A DNA stretch of 36,042 nt. Source: Spirochaetales bacterium. GTDB lineage: Bacteria > Spirochaetota > Spirochaetia > JC444 > Marispirochaetaceae. The DNA lies in assembly GCA_016935695.1 (NCBI GenBank), contig JAFGQL010000042.1:1-36042 (forward strand). The letters run 5' to 3'. Each line of letters starts with the position of its first letter. Position 1 is the first letter of the stretch. The notes below the pieces were generated by a model. That model was not told the origin of the DNA. It saw only the letters and a program-made list of their open reading frames with translations, and ran no database searches. Both the position numbers and the translations under genes were made by a program. This document shows positions 23,678 through 32,136 of the stretch, in pieces.

Positions 23678-25102
23678 CTAAGATCCGAGTTTACCGCTGA
23701 TGACAGCCTGGACCAGTTTGGGATCGGCCTGGCCCTTGGACAGCTTCATGACCTGGCCGGTCAGAAATCCCATGGGCTTCATGTCGCCGCCTCTGATCTG
23801 GTCGACTGCTTTCGGATTTGCCTGAAGGACCTCGGTCACCAGAGCCTCGATGGCACCGCTGTCGGATATCTGCTCCCACCCCTGTTCACGCACTATGACA
23901 TCGGGGTCTTTGTCCTCTTCGAGCATGAGGGACAGGGTCAGCTCTGCCTTTTTCCGGTTTATGACACCTTCTTTTACCAGGTTGATAAGGGCAGCAAGGC
24001 GCAGGGAGGTAAGTGATGATTCTTCAAGACCGATCTGGAGCTTGTTAAGGTTTTTCTGAATATCGGTACAGATCCATGCAGCGGCCTGAAGAGGATCCGC
24101 CCCCGCAGTAACAGTCGATTCGAAAAAGTCGGCTACCGGTTTTTCTTCGGTGAGGAACTGCACCTGATCGCCGCTGATGCCGTATTCGGCCTCGTAGCGC
24201 CTCTTACGGTACACCGGCAGCTCTACCAGACGGGCATCGACATCGGCAATAAAGGCTGGGGACGGGCGGAAGGGCGGCATGTCAGGTTCCGGGAAATAGC
24301 GGTAGTCATGGGCGCTTTCCTTTGTACGCATCGGTTCTGTTCTGGACTGGGCCTCGTTCCACAGGCGGGTTTCCTGCACGATACGCTCACCCTTTTCCAG
24401 CGCGCGTTTTTGCCGGCCGATCTCATGATTCATGCTCAGCTTCAGAAAGCGGCTGGAATTGACGTTTTTCACTTCTGTCTTGGTGCCAAGCCCCTTTCCT
24501 TTGAGATTGATGGAAATGTTACCGTCGCAGCGGAGGGATCCCTCTTCCATATTTCCGTCGCAAACCCCCAGATACCGGACGAGTCTGCGGAAATTCTGTA
24601 TAAAAGCCTCGGCGTCTTCGCCGGTTTCCATATCCGGTTCGGTGACAATCTCAAGAAGGCTTGTCCCCGCACGGTTGTAATCAAGAAGAGTGGCTGTACC
24701 CCGGTGGATGCTCTTCCCCGCATCCTCCTCCAGGTGGACATCGTGAATCCGCACTTTCTTGAGCTCTCCGCCGGTTTCGTATTCAATCCATCCGTTTCTG
24801 CCGATGGGAGAATGAAACTGGCTGATCTGGTAATTCTTTGTCATGTCGGGGTAGAAGTAATTTTTCCGGTCGAAATACGCTGTCTTGGACAGATCGCAGT
24901 TCAGTGCCCTGGCGACCATATAGGAGAACAACAACGCCTGTTCGTTGACCGCCGGAAGCACCCCCGGATACCCCAGACAAACAGGACAGACATTGGTATT
25001 CGGTTCATCACCGAACCGGTTCCTGCATCCGCAGAACACCTTGGTCGCGGTCAAAAGCTGAATATGTATTTCAAGACCGATGAATGATTGATATTCCGCC
25101 AT
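23678..25102 (-). CDS. gatB: Asp/Glu-tRNA(Asn/Gln) amidotransferase subunit B
   Basis: 474 aa from ATG 25102, chosen for AGGAG 8 nt upstream and the conserved beginning SFIGLEIHIQLLTATKVFCGC. A longer frame to 25189 runs into gatA and is rejected. It is the tRNA-binding and kinase subunit that phosphorylates the misacylated Asp or Glu. Motifs are NTNVCPVCLGYPG, the Zn Cys pairs in CGC and CPVC, YFYPDMTKNYQISQF, and a C-terminal YqeY-like tail domain ending VKLSKGQADPKLVQ-like. The gene starts 1 nt after the gatA stop. Confidence 0.97.
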   Translation of the reverse strand: MAEYQSFIGLEIHIQLLTATKVFCGCRNRFGDEPNTNVCPVCLGYPGVLPAVNEQALLFSYMVARALNCDLSKTAYFDRKNYFYPDMTKNYQISQFHSPIGRNGWIEYETGGELKKVRIHDVHLEEDAGKSIHRGTATLLDYNRAGTSLLEIVTEPDMETGEDAEAFIQNFRRLVRYLGVCDGNMEEGSLRCDGNISINLKGKGLGTKTEVKNVNSSRFLKLSMNHEIGRQKRALEKGERIVQETRLWNEAQSRTEPMRTKESAHDYRYFPEPDMPPFRPSPAFIADVDARLVELPVYRKRRYEAEYGISGDQVQFLTEEKPVADFFESTVTAGADPLQAAAWICTDIQKNLNKLQIGLEESSLTSLRLAALINLVKEGVINRKKAELTLSLMLEEDKDPDVIVREQGWEQISDSGAIEALVTEVLQANPKAVDQIRGGDMKPMGFLTGQVMKLSKGQADPKLVQAVISGKLGS

Positions 25103-25103
25103 A

Positions 25104-26519
25104 CTACACGCTCCTGAACCCATGAGGCCTGGGAATTCCACCCAGGGACTTTTCGTGGATTTCTGCCGCCGCGAATAATCTCTGTTCACTGAACACAGGT
25201 CCCAGAAGCTGCATCCCTACCGGGAGGCCGTTCCTGGGGGCAGTGGGAAAGGAAAGGGCCGGTATACCGGCAAGATTCGCGGCAACGGTAAACTTGTCGG
25301 CCAGTTTTTGCTGAAACTGATCAAGGCTGGTATCACCATGAGGGAAAGCCTGCACAGGGAACACCGGCATAAGAAGAAGATCGGCAGCAGCAAAAACCCT
25401 GTCAAAATCATTCCGTATAGCGGTACGTATTTTCTGCGCGCGGCCGTAATACTGGTCCTGAAAGCCGGAACGCAGCACATAGGTCCCTAAAAGAATCCGC
25501 AGTTTCACCTCATCACCGAAACCTTTGGTACGGGAACTGCGCACCATTTCTTCCATTGTTACGGCGCCGGTATCGCGGTATCCGTAACGGATGCCTGTGT
25601 ACCGGGCAAGATTGGCCGAGGCTTCTGCCGTCGCGATGGTATAATACGCCGCCACGGCATAGTCCAGGCTGGGCAGGCTGACTGGCTGTATTTCACAGCC
25701 GGCCGCCTTGTAAAAGTCAATTGACGAGCGGTAGGTTTCCTCCACCTCGGGACTTAACCCTTCCAGACCTTCGACCACCGCAATGCGCGCTGTACTGGCG
25801 GCCGGCGGCGCTGCACCGGGATTGCCGCCCCGATCACGGGACAAACCCGGGTACAACGCCGACGACTGATCCAGCTCGTCCTGACCTTTGATCACATCAA
25901 ACACCCGGCGTGCCGTATCTACGGTATCCGCCAGAACTCCGACCACTTCCAGACTGGAAGCATAGGCTACCAGACCGTATCTGCTTACCGCTCCGTAGGT
26001 CGGCTTAAGTCCGTATACTCCGCAAAACGCGGCGGGCTGACGGACAGAACCCCCGGTGTCTGAACCAAGAGCGAAAGGGACCAGTCCTGCGGCGACCGCA
26101 GCAGCCGATCCGCCGGAAGAGCCTCCGGCTACCCGGGAAACATCCCAGGGATTGTGGGTTTTTTTAAGGGCGGAATTATCGGTAGAAGACCCCATACCGA
26201 ACTCATCAAGATTACATTTCCCGACAGGAACAGCGCCCGCCGCTTTCAACCGGTTAACCGCAGTCGCACTGTAGGGAGAAGTGAAATCCTTCAGGATTTT
26301 CGAACCGCAGGTACAATGATACCCTTCCACGGCGATATTGTCCTTTACACCAAAGGGAACGCCGCCCAGAGGCAGCCGGCCGCTGTCAGACGGATCATCC
26401 TGGGAGAGCCGGTATTCCAGGAAGGACCCTATCCGGGCTTCCCACTCCTCAAAGTAGCGTAAATACGCACTGTGCCTTTGGGTATCTTTCAAAATACCTT
26501 TCCATGGATCAACACTCAT
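25104..26519 (-). CDS. gatA: Asp/Glu-tRNA(Asn/Gln) amidotransferase subunit A
   Basis: 471 aa. An amidase-signature glutaminase supplying ammonia to GatB. The Ser-cisSer-Lys triad is visible: Lys in PFGVKDNIAVEG, Ser in GGSSGGSAAAVAAG and Ser in GSDTGGSVRQPA. The C-terminal PVFPVQAFPHG and FPTAPRNGLPVGMQLLG are family hallmarks. An AAGGA SD lies 7 nt before the ATG. It is the middle gene of gatC-gatA-gatB. Confidence 0.97.
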   Translation of the reverse strand: MSVDPWKGILKDTQRHSAYLRYFEEWEARIGSFLEYRLSQDDPSDSGRLPLGGVPFGVKDNIAVEGYHCTCGSKILKDFTSPYSATAVNRLKAAGAVPVGKCNLDEFGMGSSTDNSALKKTHNPWDVSRVAGGSSGGSAAAVAAGLVPFALGSDTGGSVRQPAAFCGVYGLKPTYGAVSRYGLVAYASSLEVVGVLADTVDTARRVFDVIKGQDELDQSSALYPGLSRDRGGNPGAAPPAASTARIAVVEGLEGLSPEVEETYRSSIDFYKAAGCEIQPVSLPSLDYAVAAYYTIATAEASANLARYTGIRYGYRDTGAVTMEEMVRSSRTKGFGDEVKLRILLGTYVLRSGFQDQYYGRAQKIRTAIRNDFDRVFAAADLLLMPVFPVQAFPHGDTSLDQFQQKLADKFTVAANLAGIPALSFPTAPRNGLPVGMQLLGPVFSEQRLFAAAEIHEKSLGGIPRPHGFRSV

Positions 26520-26558
26520 AATTTATCCTTACGCTGTGTGGTTTCTTTCCGCTCATGC

Positions 26559-26837
26559 CTAAAGAACATTCGGAATCACGATATGCCGGCCCTGCCGCTC
26601 GGGGGCCTCTTCAAGAAGCCTGTCTGACAGGTTTTCATCCCGCGTACGGTCTTCCCGGGCCCGGTTTTCCTCCATGAGGACATGTGTGGTGGGCTCAAGA
26701 CCATCAACATCGACGGCATTCATCTGGGCGAAATACTCGAGGGTCTTGGAGACCTCGGCCTCAAATACCTTCATTTCCCTTTCATCCAGGTCGAGCATAG
26801 CCAGCTCTGCGGTTATGCGAAGTTCATGTATGTCCAT
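26559..26837 (-). CDS. gatC: Asp/Glu-tRNA(Asn/Gln) amidotransferase subunit C
   Basis: 92 aa from ATG 26837. The small belt subunit that stabilises GatA-GatB. The pattern HELRITAELAMLDLDEREM, TLEYFAQMNAVDVDGLEPTTHVL and LREDxx-like EDRTRDENL is typical. A TTG at 26846 would add three residues, but it lies inside the predicted -10 box and is rejected. No SD is present; a promoter with TTGACA and TAGAGT ends 8 nt before the ATG, so the operon mRNA appears leaderless. Confidence 0.94.
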   Translation of the reverse strand: MDIHELRITAELAMLDLDEREMKVFEAEVSKTLEYFAQMNAVDVDGLEPTTHVLMEENRAREDRTRDENLSDRLLEEAPERQGRHIVIPNVL

Positions 26838-26845
26838 GACTGGCA

Positions 26846-26874
26846 ACTCTATGGAGGATGAAAGTTTATGTCAA
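26846..26874 (-). promoter_or_regulatory. gatCAB promoter, leaderless geometry
   Basis: A perfect -35 TTGACA (26874-26869), a 17-bp spacer and TAGAGT (26851-26846) on the minus strand. The ATG of gatC begins 8 nt after the -10, where RNA polymerase would be expected to start. Confidence 0.65.
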
Positions 26875-26909
26875 GGTTGAATCCACGCCATTATATGAGC
26901 AGCGAGAAT

Positions 26910-26939
26910 TTGACATCCCCCAAAATATAGTCCTATGAT
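26910..26939 (+). promoter_or_regulatory. Promoter of the leader-peptide/kinase operon
   Basis: A perfect -35 TTGACA (26910-26915), an 18-bp spacer and TATGAT (26934-26939, 5 of 6 matches). The predicted transcription start falls on the ATG at 26946. Confidence 0.7.
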
Positions 26940-26945
26940 CAATAT

Positions 26946-27035
26946 ATGACGGTCGAACCGTACTCCAACTCCAAGATATGCACGGCACCTGGTATGTACC
27001 TGTATGTTCTTCAAACTCCCGGCGGCAAACAGTGA
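26946..27035 (+). CDS. Putative 29-aa leader peptide, coupled to the kinase gene
   Basis: The ATG at 26946 is 6 nt after a strong -10, so it would be the first codon of the transcript. The frame runs 29 codons, starting MTVEPYSNSK and ending LQTPGGKQ, and closes with TGA at 27033-27035. The A of this TGA is the A of the kinase ATG (TGATG), the classic arrangement for translational coupling. The kinase ATG has no usable SD of its own, which supports the idea. No run of regulatory codons is obvious, so classical attenuation is not indicated. No homology is recognised. Confidence 0.5.
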   Translation: MTVEPYSNSKICTAPGMYLYVLQTPGGKQ

Positions 27036-29224
27036 TGAAACAGACCTATAGAATCAAGGATTTTATTGTCAGCCGGACCGTATTCATTGCCGGTGTTCCA
27101 TTCGCCCTCATTTTTTTCGGCGTGGTTGCCTTCAGCTACGCGTCCTTCTCAAACGCAGAAATTCAACGGCAGATGCTCCTCACAGAAACACTGGCATCGG
27201 AAACATTCATTCATTTTTCCAGCGCCACCGACATCATGGAAACCGCGTCTTACTATATACAGCAGGCATCTCTGACACGGGAAGATCAAAAAAACAGTCT
27301 TTTTCAGTATCTTTCTGCAATGATGAAGACAAATCCCGTTGTTTCCGCCCTTTGGCTTGTTCATGGTGAATCCGGCACTGTACAGTTCAACATACCTTCG
27401 GTGCCTTCCGCCGTCGGCCATGACATGAAAAACTCGCCTATCATGAATGGTCTCAATATGACTGCTGTACAGGACGGCAGGACCGTTCAATGGTCCGGTG
27501 TGGAATTTAATGATTATTACAAAGGCAATTATTTCGCCGCCAGAGCCCGTGTAGGGGAGTTCCTTCTTATCGGGTGGTTCAACCCGACATCTCTCATCGG
27601 GATTATCGCCGACCAAACCTGGCAGAAAGGGCAGTTCGGGTTTGTGTGCGACAAAGACGGTCAGGTCATCAGCCACCCCGACTACAGGTTTATACAGAAC
27701 CGGAAAAACCTCATGGATATCCCTGCGGTGAGGGGAGCAGCAGAGAACTATAAAAGCCACTCATTCTCCCAGATGAAAGGTATTGATGAACAGAACTATC
27801 TGTACACAGTGGTAAAAGACAGGAACACAGGCTGGCTTATTGGTGTAGCCCACGCCCAAAAGGAACTTTACAGTTTTGTGACCTGGCTCATCGCCGGCGG
27901 GGCCTTGTCGTTCTTGATTGCAACCGCAATAATTCTCATTGGGTCTGCAAATGCTTCCCAGCATGTGGCCCTCGCCCTCAACGACCTGATCAGCGGAACT
28001 AAAGCAATCGCCGAGGGGCGCTATGATACAGTGGTAAAAAGCATGGAGTTCGATGAATTCAACATGCTTATGAATTCAGTACGGGCCATGCAGAATTCAG
28101 TACAGGACCGGGAACAGAAACTCCAGGAAATAAACAGTACCCTGGAAACGACCATTCATACCCGAACACAGGAACTGGAGCAGGCCAACAGAGAACTGAA
28201 ATCCACCCTCGAGGAACTTTCCGCCACTCAGGAAAAAATGATTAATACAGAAAAGCTGACCGCCCTTGGCCAGCTTGCCGCCGGAATTGCCCATGAACTG
28301 AACACCCCCCTTGGAGCAACAATATCCGCAGAAAGCGTTCTGGAGCAGTACTTCCGTCAGGATTTGGAGCACTGTCTATTGTTTACAAGTTCCACCGATG
28401 AAGAAACGCGGAACCTTTTTCTGTCCCTCTACCGCTCAGGCCTGGAAAAAACATCCACCACCAGCACCATTATTGACCGGACGGTTCGGAAGGCACTTCA
28501 AACAAAGCTCAAAGAGATGGGGATTTCCGGCCATTACCGCATAACCGATTACCTAATAAATTCAGGACTTACCGATCTGCCGGACACGAATCCGGATTTT
28601 TTCCTCCGCAGCAATCATGAAGAAATTCTAAAAGAACTAAACGCAGTTATCATTCCTCTGCGGATGACCACCATTATTTCCGAGGCAGCACAGAAATCCG
28701 TACGGGTCGTGCAGGCTCTGCAGAACTATCTTCGGCAGGACTCGGAAGAAGCCTATTTGAGCGTTAAGGTAGAAGACGGGATTGAATCAGTATTAACATT
28801 GCTCCATAACAAACTCAAACACGGCGTCAACGTGGTAAGAGACTACGAAGGCGTAACGGTGTATGCAGCTTCCCATCAGATAAGCCAGGTGTGGATGAAC
28901 ATTATCAGCAACGCGGCGTATGCAATGGATTACAAAGGAACAATACGAATCGCAACAAAACGCGAAAACAACAGCGCCGTAATCCGGATATCCAACGACG
29001 GACCGGAGATACCCGCAGAACTGCAGCCGAAAATTTTTGAACCGTTTTTTACCACAAAGAAAAACGAAGGCATGGGGCTTGGTCTTGATATTTGCAAGCG
29101 GATAATCGAGAAACACCGGGGAACCATACAGGTAATGAGTCAACCGGAGAACACGGTTTTTACCGTGACAATTCCCATGGCGCAGGAACATATTACAGCC
29201 AAAGGCGGTGATACGAATGGATAA
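27035..29224 (+). CDS. Membrane sensor histidine kinase (Cache-HAMP-HisKA-HATPase)
   Basis: 729 aa from ATG 27035. A longer in-frame start at 26978 has no SD and would place a polar stretch before the membrane anchor. TM1 at about 14-36; an extracytoplasmic Cache-like sensor at about 37-280 (QFGFVCDKDGQVISHPDYRF); TM2 at about 283-303; HAMP, then a coiled coil to about 410. The phospho-acceptor is H420 in GIAHELNTPLGA. The N-box NIISNAAYAMD and the G-box GMGLGLDICKRII form the HATPase. About 200 residues separate H420 from the N-box, some 90 more than usual. The stop overlaps the next gene (ATGGATAA). Confidence 0.92.
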   Translation: MKQTYRIKDFIVSRTVFIAGVPFALIFFGVVAFSYASFSNAEIQRQMLLTETLASETFIHFSSATDIMETASYYIQQASLTREDQKNSLFQYLSAMMKTNPVVSALWLVHGESGTVQFNIPSVPSAVGHDMKNSPIMNGLNMTAVQDGRTVQWSGVEFNDYYKGNYFAARARVGEFLLIGWFNPTSLIGIIADQTWQKGQFGFVCDKDGQVISHPDYRFIQNRKNLMDIPAVRGAAENYKSHSFSQMKGIDEQNYLYTVVKDRNTGWLIGVAHAQKELYSFVTWLIAGGALSFLIATAIILIGSANASQHVALALNDLISGTKAIAEGRYDTVVKSMEFDEFNMLMNSVRAMQNSVQDREQKLQEINSTLETTIHTRTQELEQANRELKSTLEELSATQEKMINTEKLTALGQLAAGIAHELNTPLGATISAESVLEQYFRQDLEHCLLFTSSTDEETRNLFLSLYRSGLEKTSTTSTIIDRTVRKALQTKLKEMGISGHYRITDYLINSGLTDLPDTNPDFFLRSNHEEILKELNAVIIPLRMTTIISEAAQKSVRVVQALQNYLRQDSEEAYLSVKVEDGIESVLTLLHNKLKHGVNVVRDYEGVTVYAASHQISQVWMNIISNAAYAMDYKGTIRIATKRENNSAVIRISNDGPEIPAELQPKIFEPFFTTKKNEGMGLGLDICKRIIEKHRGTIQVMSQPENTVFTVTIPMAQEHITAKGGDTNG

Positions 29225-29612
29225 CCAGGCAATTTTGTGCGTTGATGATGAAGCAATCATCCTGATGTCCCTCAAGCGGGAACTGCAAACAAGGTTCGGC
29301 GACAGATTCTATTATGAAACCGCGCTGAATGCAGAAGAGGCGCTTGCCACCATCAGCAGCCTCATAGAAGACGGGATCAACATCATCCTCATCATTTCCG
29401 ACTGGCTGATGCCCGGCATGAAGGGGGATGAATTCCTGGAAAAAGTGTATTCCCTCCATCCCGACACAAATGTAATCATGATAACCGGCCATGCCGATAA
29501 AACAGCCCTCGAACGTGTAGAGCAGATCCCAAGCGTCCGGGGCATCGTCAAAAAGCCCTGGAGCTCGACGGAACTGGCCCACCTGGTGGAATCGGTCTGC
29601 CCCGCAGGCTGA
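29217..29612 (+). CDS. Single-domain response regulator
   Basis: 131 aa, a receiver domain only. Acidic pair D10-D11, phospho-acceptor D62 in IISDWLMPGMKGDEF, Thr in IMITGHADK and Lys in IVKKPW. The start ATG 29217 overlaps the kinase stop by 8 nt and has AAAGGCGG upstream, so the pair is co-translated. There is no output domain, so it must act through a protein partner or phosphotransfer. The LMPGMKGDEFL pattern resembles receivers that follow kinases with long DHp inserts. Confidence 0.93.
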   Translation: MDNQAILCVDDEAIILMSLKRELQTRFGDRFYYETALNAEEALATISSLIEDGINIILIISDWLMPGMKGDEFLEKVYSLHPDTNVIMITGHADKTALERVEQIPSVRGIVKKPWSSTELAHLVESVCPAG

Positions 29613-29618
29613 TAACCG

Positions 29619-30647
29619 CTAGAAGAGCGGTACCTCATACAGACGGCTTAAGGCAGATATTTTGTTCCGGTAAGATTCAGACAGAACGACCCCGTTCTCC
29701 CGCGCACGCCGGAGGGCGGCCCAGCCCCGCTCCCCGGGTATCCTCACCTCTCCTTCAGAATCAATCGGCCTCGAGGACTTGACCCAGCCGCACAATTCCT
29801 TCATGTACCCCTCATAGGCATGTTCACTGCCCATGGACGCAAGGTGTAGAGCCAGAACCACGGCATTATGCCCGCCGCTTTTCTCGGCATGTATCGGCCT
29901 GATTCCCGAAGCGGCGACAAGGGCCTCTATCCATAAACTTAACAGGGTTCCCTTGTACCCGAAATGCAGACCTCCGGTGGGGAGCATGGCGCCGCCGTCT
30001 TTCAAAACACGGGGATCGGTACCCGGCAATCCGTTTTTGTCAAGGAACAGCTGCTCCGGCGCCATGACACCTTCACTCATCCATTGATAAGCTTTACCGT
30101 TAGAGACGGCGGAAGTAGAAAAATCCGCGACCGCTGGCTCTTCGCCGGGCACAGGAAAACTATAACCCATCGGATTTGTCGAGAAACGCGGGTCCTTCCC
30201 GCCATGGGGCACCACATTCGCGAAATCCGATGACTGTACCCACCCCATTACCAGAAATCCTTTTTTGGCCAGACCCGCCAGGTGGTAGCCAAGGGCGCCG
30301 ATCCACCCGGTATCAGAAGCGGTGCATAATCCTATCCCGTGGGTCCGTGCAGCTTCCCCGGCAATATCAACCGCCAGGCGGATATTCTCCATGCTGATGC
30401 AGCCGCTCGCATCAATGCGGTGAAGAGGGCCGGCATCCAGGGCATGCAGGGGCCGCTTTTCCGGGTCTACAGTATCACCGAGGGCGTCGATCAGGACATG
30501 CAGCGGACGGAGGCCGTGGGTCTCAACACCAAACCCATGAATTTCCACCTGGACCCTGGCGATATCCCCGGCACGGTCCGGCGCGCAGCCTTTTTTTATC
30601 AGAATTTGTCGGTAAAAATTAATAAGTTCGGGCATGGCAAGGGTCAT
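29619..30647 (-). CDS. Malate/L-lactate dehydrogenase family (Ldh_2) oxidoreductase
   Basis: 342 aa. Ldh_2/YlbC-type NAD(P)-dependent dehydrogenase, related to malate, ureidoglycolate and sulfolactate dehydrogenases. Family motifs: HGFGVETHGLRPLHVLID near the N-terminus (usually SHG; here THG), GWIGALGYHLAGLAKKGF, STNPMGYSFPVPG (usually TNPxA), GGLHFGYKGTLLSLWIEAL, and the late VRIPGERG. It lacks a signal peptide. AAAGGA lies 8 nt before the ATG. It lies downstream of glyA but behind a terminator with its own promoter. The substrate is a 2-hydroxyacid; which one is not clear. Confidence 0.88.
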   Translation of the reverse strand: MTLAMPELINFYRQILIKKGCAPDRAGDIARVQVEIHGFGVETHGLRPLHVLIDALGDTVDPEKRPLHALDAGPLHRIDASGCISMENIRLAVDIAGEAARTHGIGLCTASDTGWIGALGYHLAGLAKKGFLVMGWVQSSDFANVVPHGGKDPRFSTNPMGYSFPVPGEEPAVADFSTSAVSNGKAYQWMSEGVMAPEQLFLDKNGLPGTDPRVLKDGGAMLPTGGLHFGYKGTLLSLWIEALVAASGIRPIHAEKSGGHNAVVLALHLASMGSEHAYEGYMKELCGWVKSSRPIDSEGEVRIPGERGWAALRRARENGVVLSESYRNKISALSRLYEVPLF

Positions 30648-30661
30648 AATGCTGTCCTTTT

Positions 30662-30697
30662 TCCAGACAGAATATCTGGATACCTGTCAGTGTACAA
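30662..30697 (-). promoter_or_regulatory. Promoter with overlapping operator (Ldh_2 gene)
   Basis: TTGTAC (30697-30692), a 17-bp spacer and TATTCT (30674-30669) on the minus strand. An inverted repeat, TCCAGA (30662-30667) and TCTGGA (30675-30680), flanks the -10 symmetrically, as expected of a repressor site. Confidence 0.5.
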
Positions 30698-30732
30698 AAG
30701 AACCGATACCGCGGCAATGCGCCGGACCGGAA

Positions 30733-30773
30733 CAAAAAAAAACGGTACCCGTCCCCCATGGGGAAGAGTACCG
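30733..30773 (-). terminator. Intrinsic terminator of glyA
   Basis: CGGTAC (30743-30748) pairs with GTACCG (30768-30773), with an inner CCCC/GGGG stem. On the minus strand it is followed by ten T residues (complement of 30733-30742). It lies 28 bases past the glyA stop. Confidence 0.85.
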
Positions 30774-30800
30774 CCTGAATACCGGAACTGTACTATTTTT

Positions 30801-32042
30801 CTAGACAAACAGTTCGGGAACCGGGAACTGGGCGCAGAGAGCCTTTACTTCACCGGCTATGCGGGCCAGGAGTTCCTCGTTTTCATGGTCTGCAGCAATC
30901 TGGTCAATCCAGACACCAATCTGTCTGCACTGGTCTTCCTTAAAACCCCTGGTGGTCACTGAAGCTGTTCCCATACGGAGGCCGCTTGGATCGAAGGGTT
31001 TCCGGTCGTCATTGGGAACCGCATTGTAATTGCAGACCAGCCCCGCCTTGTCCATGGCCTTTGCCATCTGCTTGCCCGTAACCCCCTTGTTCCGGAGGTC
31101 GATGAGCATCAGATGGTTGTCGGTGCCGCCGGTGACCAGCTGGAACCCCTTGTCTATAAGCTGTGCAGCCAGGGCTTTCGCGTTTTTCACTATCTGGGCT
31201 GCGTACTCCTTGAAAGCGGGGGTAAGTGCTTCTTTAAGGGCAACGGCTATTGCCGCGGTGGTGTGATTATGGGGACCGCCCTGAATCCCGGGGAATACGG
31301 CCTTGTCTATGACCGCCCCGTGAACAGCTTTACACAAGATCATGCCGCCCCGGGGACCGCGCAGGGTTTTGTGGGTTGTCGTGGTTACTACATCGGCATA
31401 AGGAACAGGAGAAGGATGAGCGCCTCCGGCAACAAGACCGGCAAAATGGGCCATGTCCACCATGAGGATGGCGCCGACTTCGTCTGCGATTTCACGGAAT
31501 TTCGGAAAATCAAGCTGCCGCGAATATGCTGAATGGCCGGCAACAATTACCTTGGGTTTATGTTCCAGGGCAAGGGCACGGATCGTGTCATAGTTCAACA
31601 GCCCCGTCGTTTCATCAAGGGAATAGGATACGGCGTTGAAGTATTTACCGGAAATGCTGACCTTGGCACCGTGGGTCAAGTGACCGCCGTGGGGAAGGGC
31701 CATGCCCAGGATCGTGTCCCCGGGTTTGCAAAAGGCAAGATACACTGCAAGGTTTGCCGGCGAACCGGAATAGGGCTGCACATTGGCATGTTCAGCCCCG
31801 AAAAGCTCCTTGGCCCGCTCTATGGCGAGGGTTTCTATCGGGTCTATGCACTGCTGCCCTTCGTAGTATCGTTTCCCCGGGTACCCTTCGGAGTATTTGT
31901 TGGTAAGCACCGATCCGGTGGCTTCCATGACCGCCTTGGACACGTAATTTTCCGAAGCAATCAGCCGGATCTTGTTCTGCTGCCGGGCTTCCTCTTCCCT
32001 GATTAATTTCGCGATATCCGGGTCTGTTTTGTCGAGTATCAT
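30801..32042 (-). CDS. glyA: Serine hydroxymethyltransferase
   Basis: 413 aa from ATG 32042, which has AGGAGG 8 nt upstream. The in-frame ATG at 32060 would place that SD inside the gene. A PLP enzyme interconverting serine and glycine while loading one-carbon units on tetrahydrofolate. Motifs: [36 protein letters not shown] and the PLP-Lys in [15 protein letters not shown]. Length and order are normal. Its product, methylene-THF, connects with fhs encoded nearby. Confidence 0.97.
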   Translation of the reverse strand: MILDKTDPDIAKLIREEEARQQNKIRLIASENYVSKAVMEATGSVLTNKYSEGYPGKRYYEGQQCIDPIETLAIERAKELFGAEHANVQPYSGSPANLAVYLAFCKPGDTILGMALPHGGHLTHGAKVSISGKYFNAVSYSLDETTGLLNYDTIRALALEHKPKVIVAGHSAYSRQLDFPKFREIADEVGAILMVDMAHFAGLVAGGAHPSPVPYADVVTTTTHKTLRGPRGGMILCKAVHGAVIDKAVFPGIQGGPHNHTTAAIAVALKEALTPAFKEYAAQIVKNAKALAAQLIDKGFQLVTGGTDNHLMLIDLRNKGVTGKQMAKAMDKAGLVCNYNAVPNDDRKPFDPSGLRMGTASVTTRGFKEDQCRQIGVWIDQIAADHENEELLARIAGEVKALCAQFPVPELFV

Positions 32043-32079
32043 CTGCAATTCCTCCTGCATTTGGGTACTGGGAATTCAA

Positions 32080-32108
32080 AACCTACACGAGGACCGTAAA
32101 GATGTCAA
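32080..32108 (-). promoter_or_regulatory. Putative glyA promoter
   Basis: A perfect TTGACA (32108-32103), a 17-bp spacer and TAGGTT (32085-32080), a poor -10. The leader to the ATG is about 30 nt, so there is no room for a glycine riboswitch. Confidence 0.45.
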
Positions 32109-32136
32109 ATGGAACGACCCCTGCTTGCCTATGCCG

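Noticed and set aside
26978-27034. Longer N-terminus of the sensor kinase starting at ATG 26978
   Set aside because: No SD, a polar stretch before the membrane anchor, and the region is better explained by the overlapping leader frame ending at TGATG.
29615-29631. Hairpin ACCGCT/AGCGGT at the junction of the receiver and Ldh_2 genes as a bidirectional terminator
   Set aside because: Only a 6-bp stem with no T-run on either strand.
32043-32102. Glycine riboswitch before glyA
   Set aside because: The predicted leader is only about 30 nt and shows no tandem conserved aptamer; a TTGACA promoter lies directly upstream.
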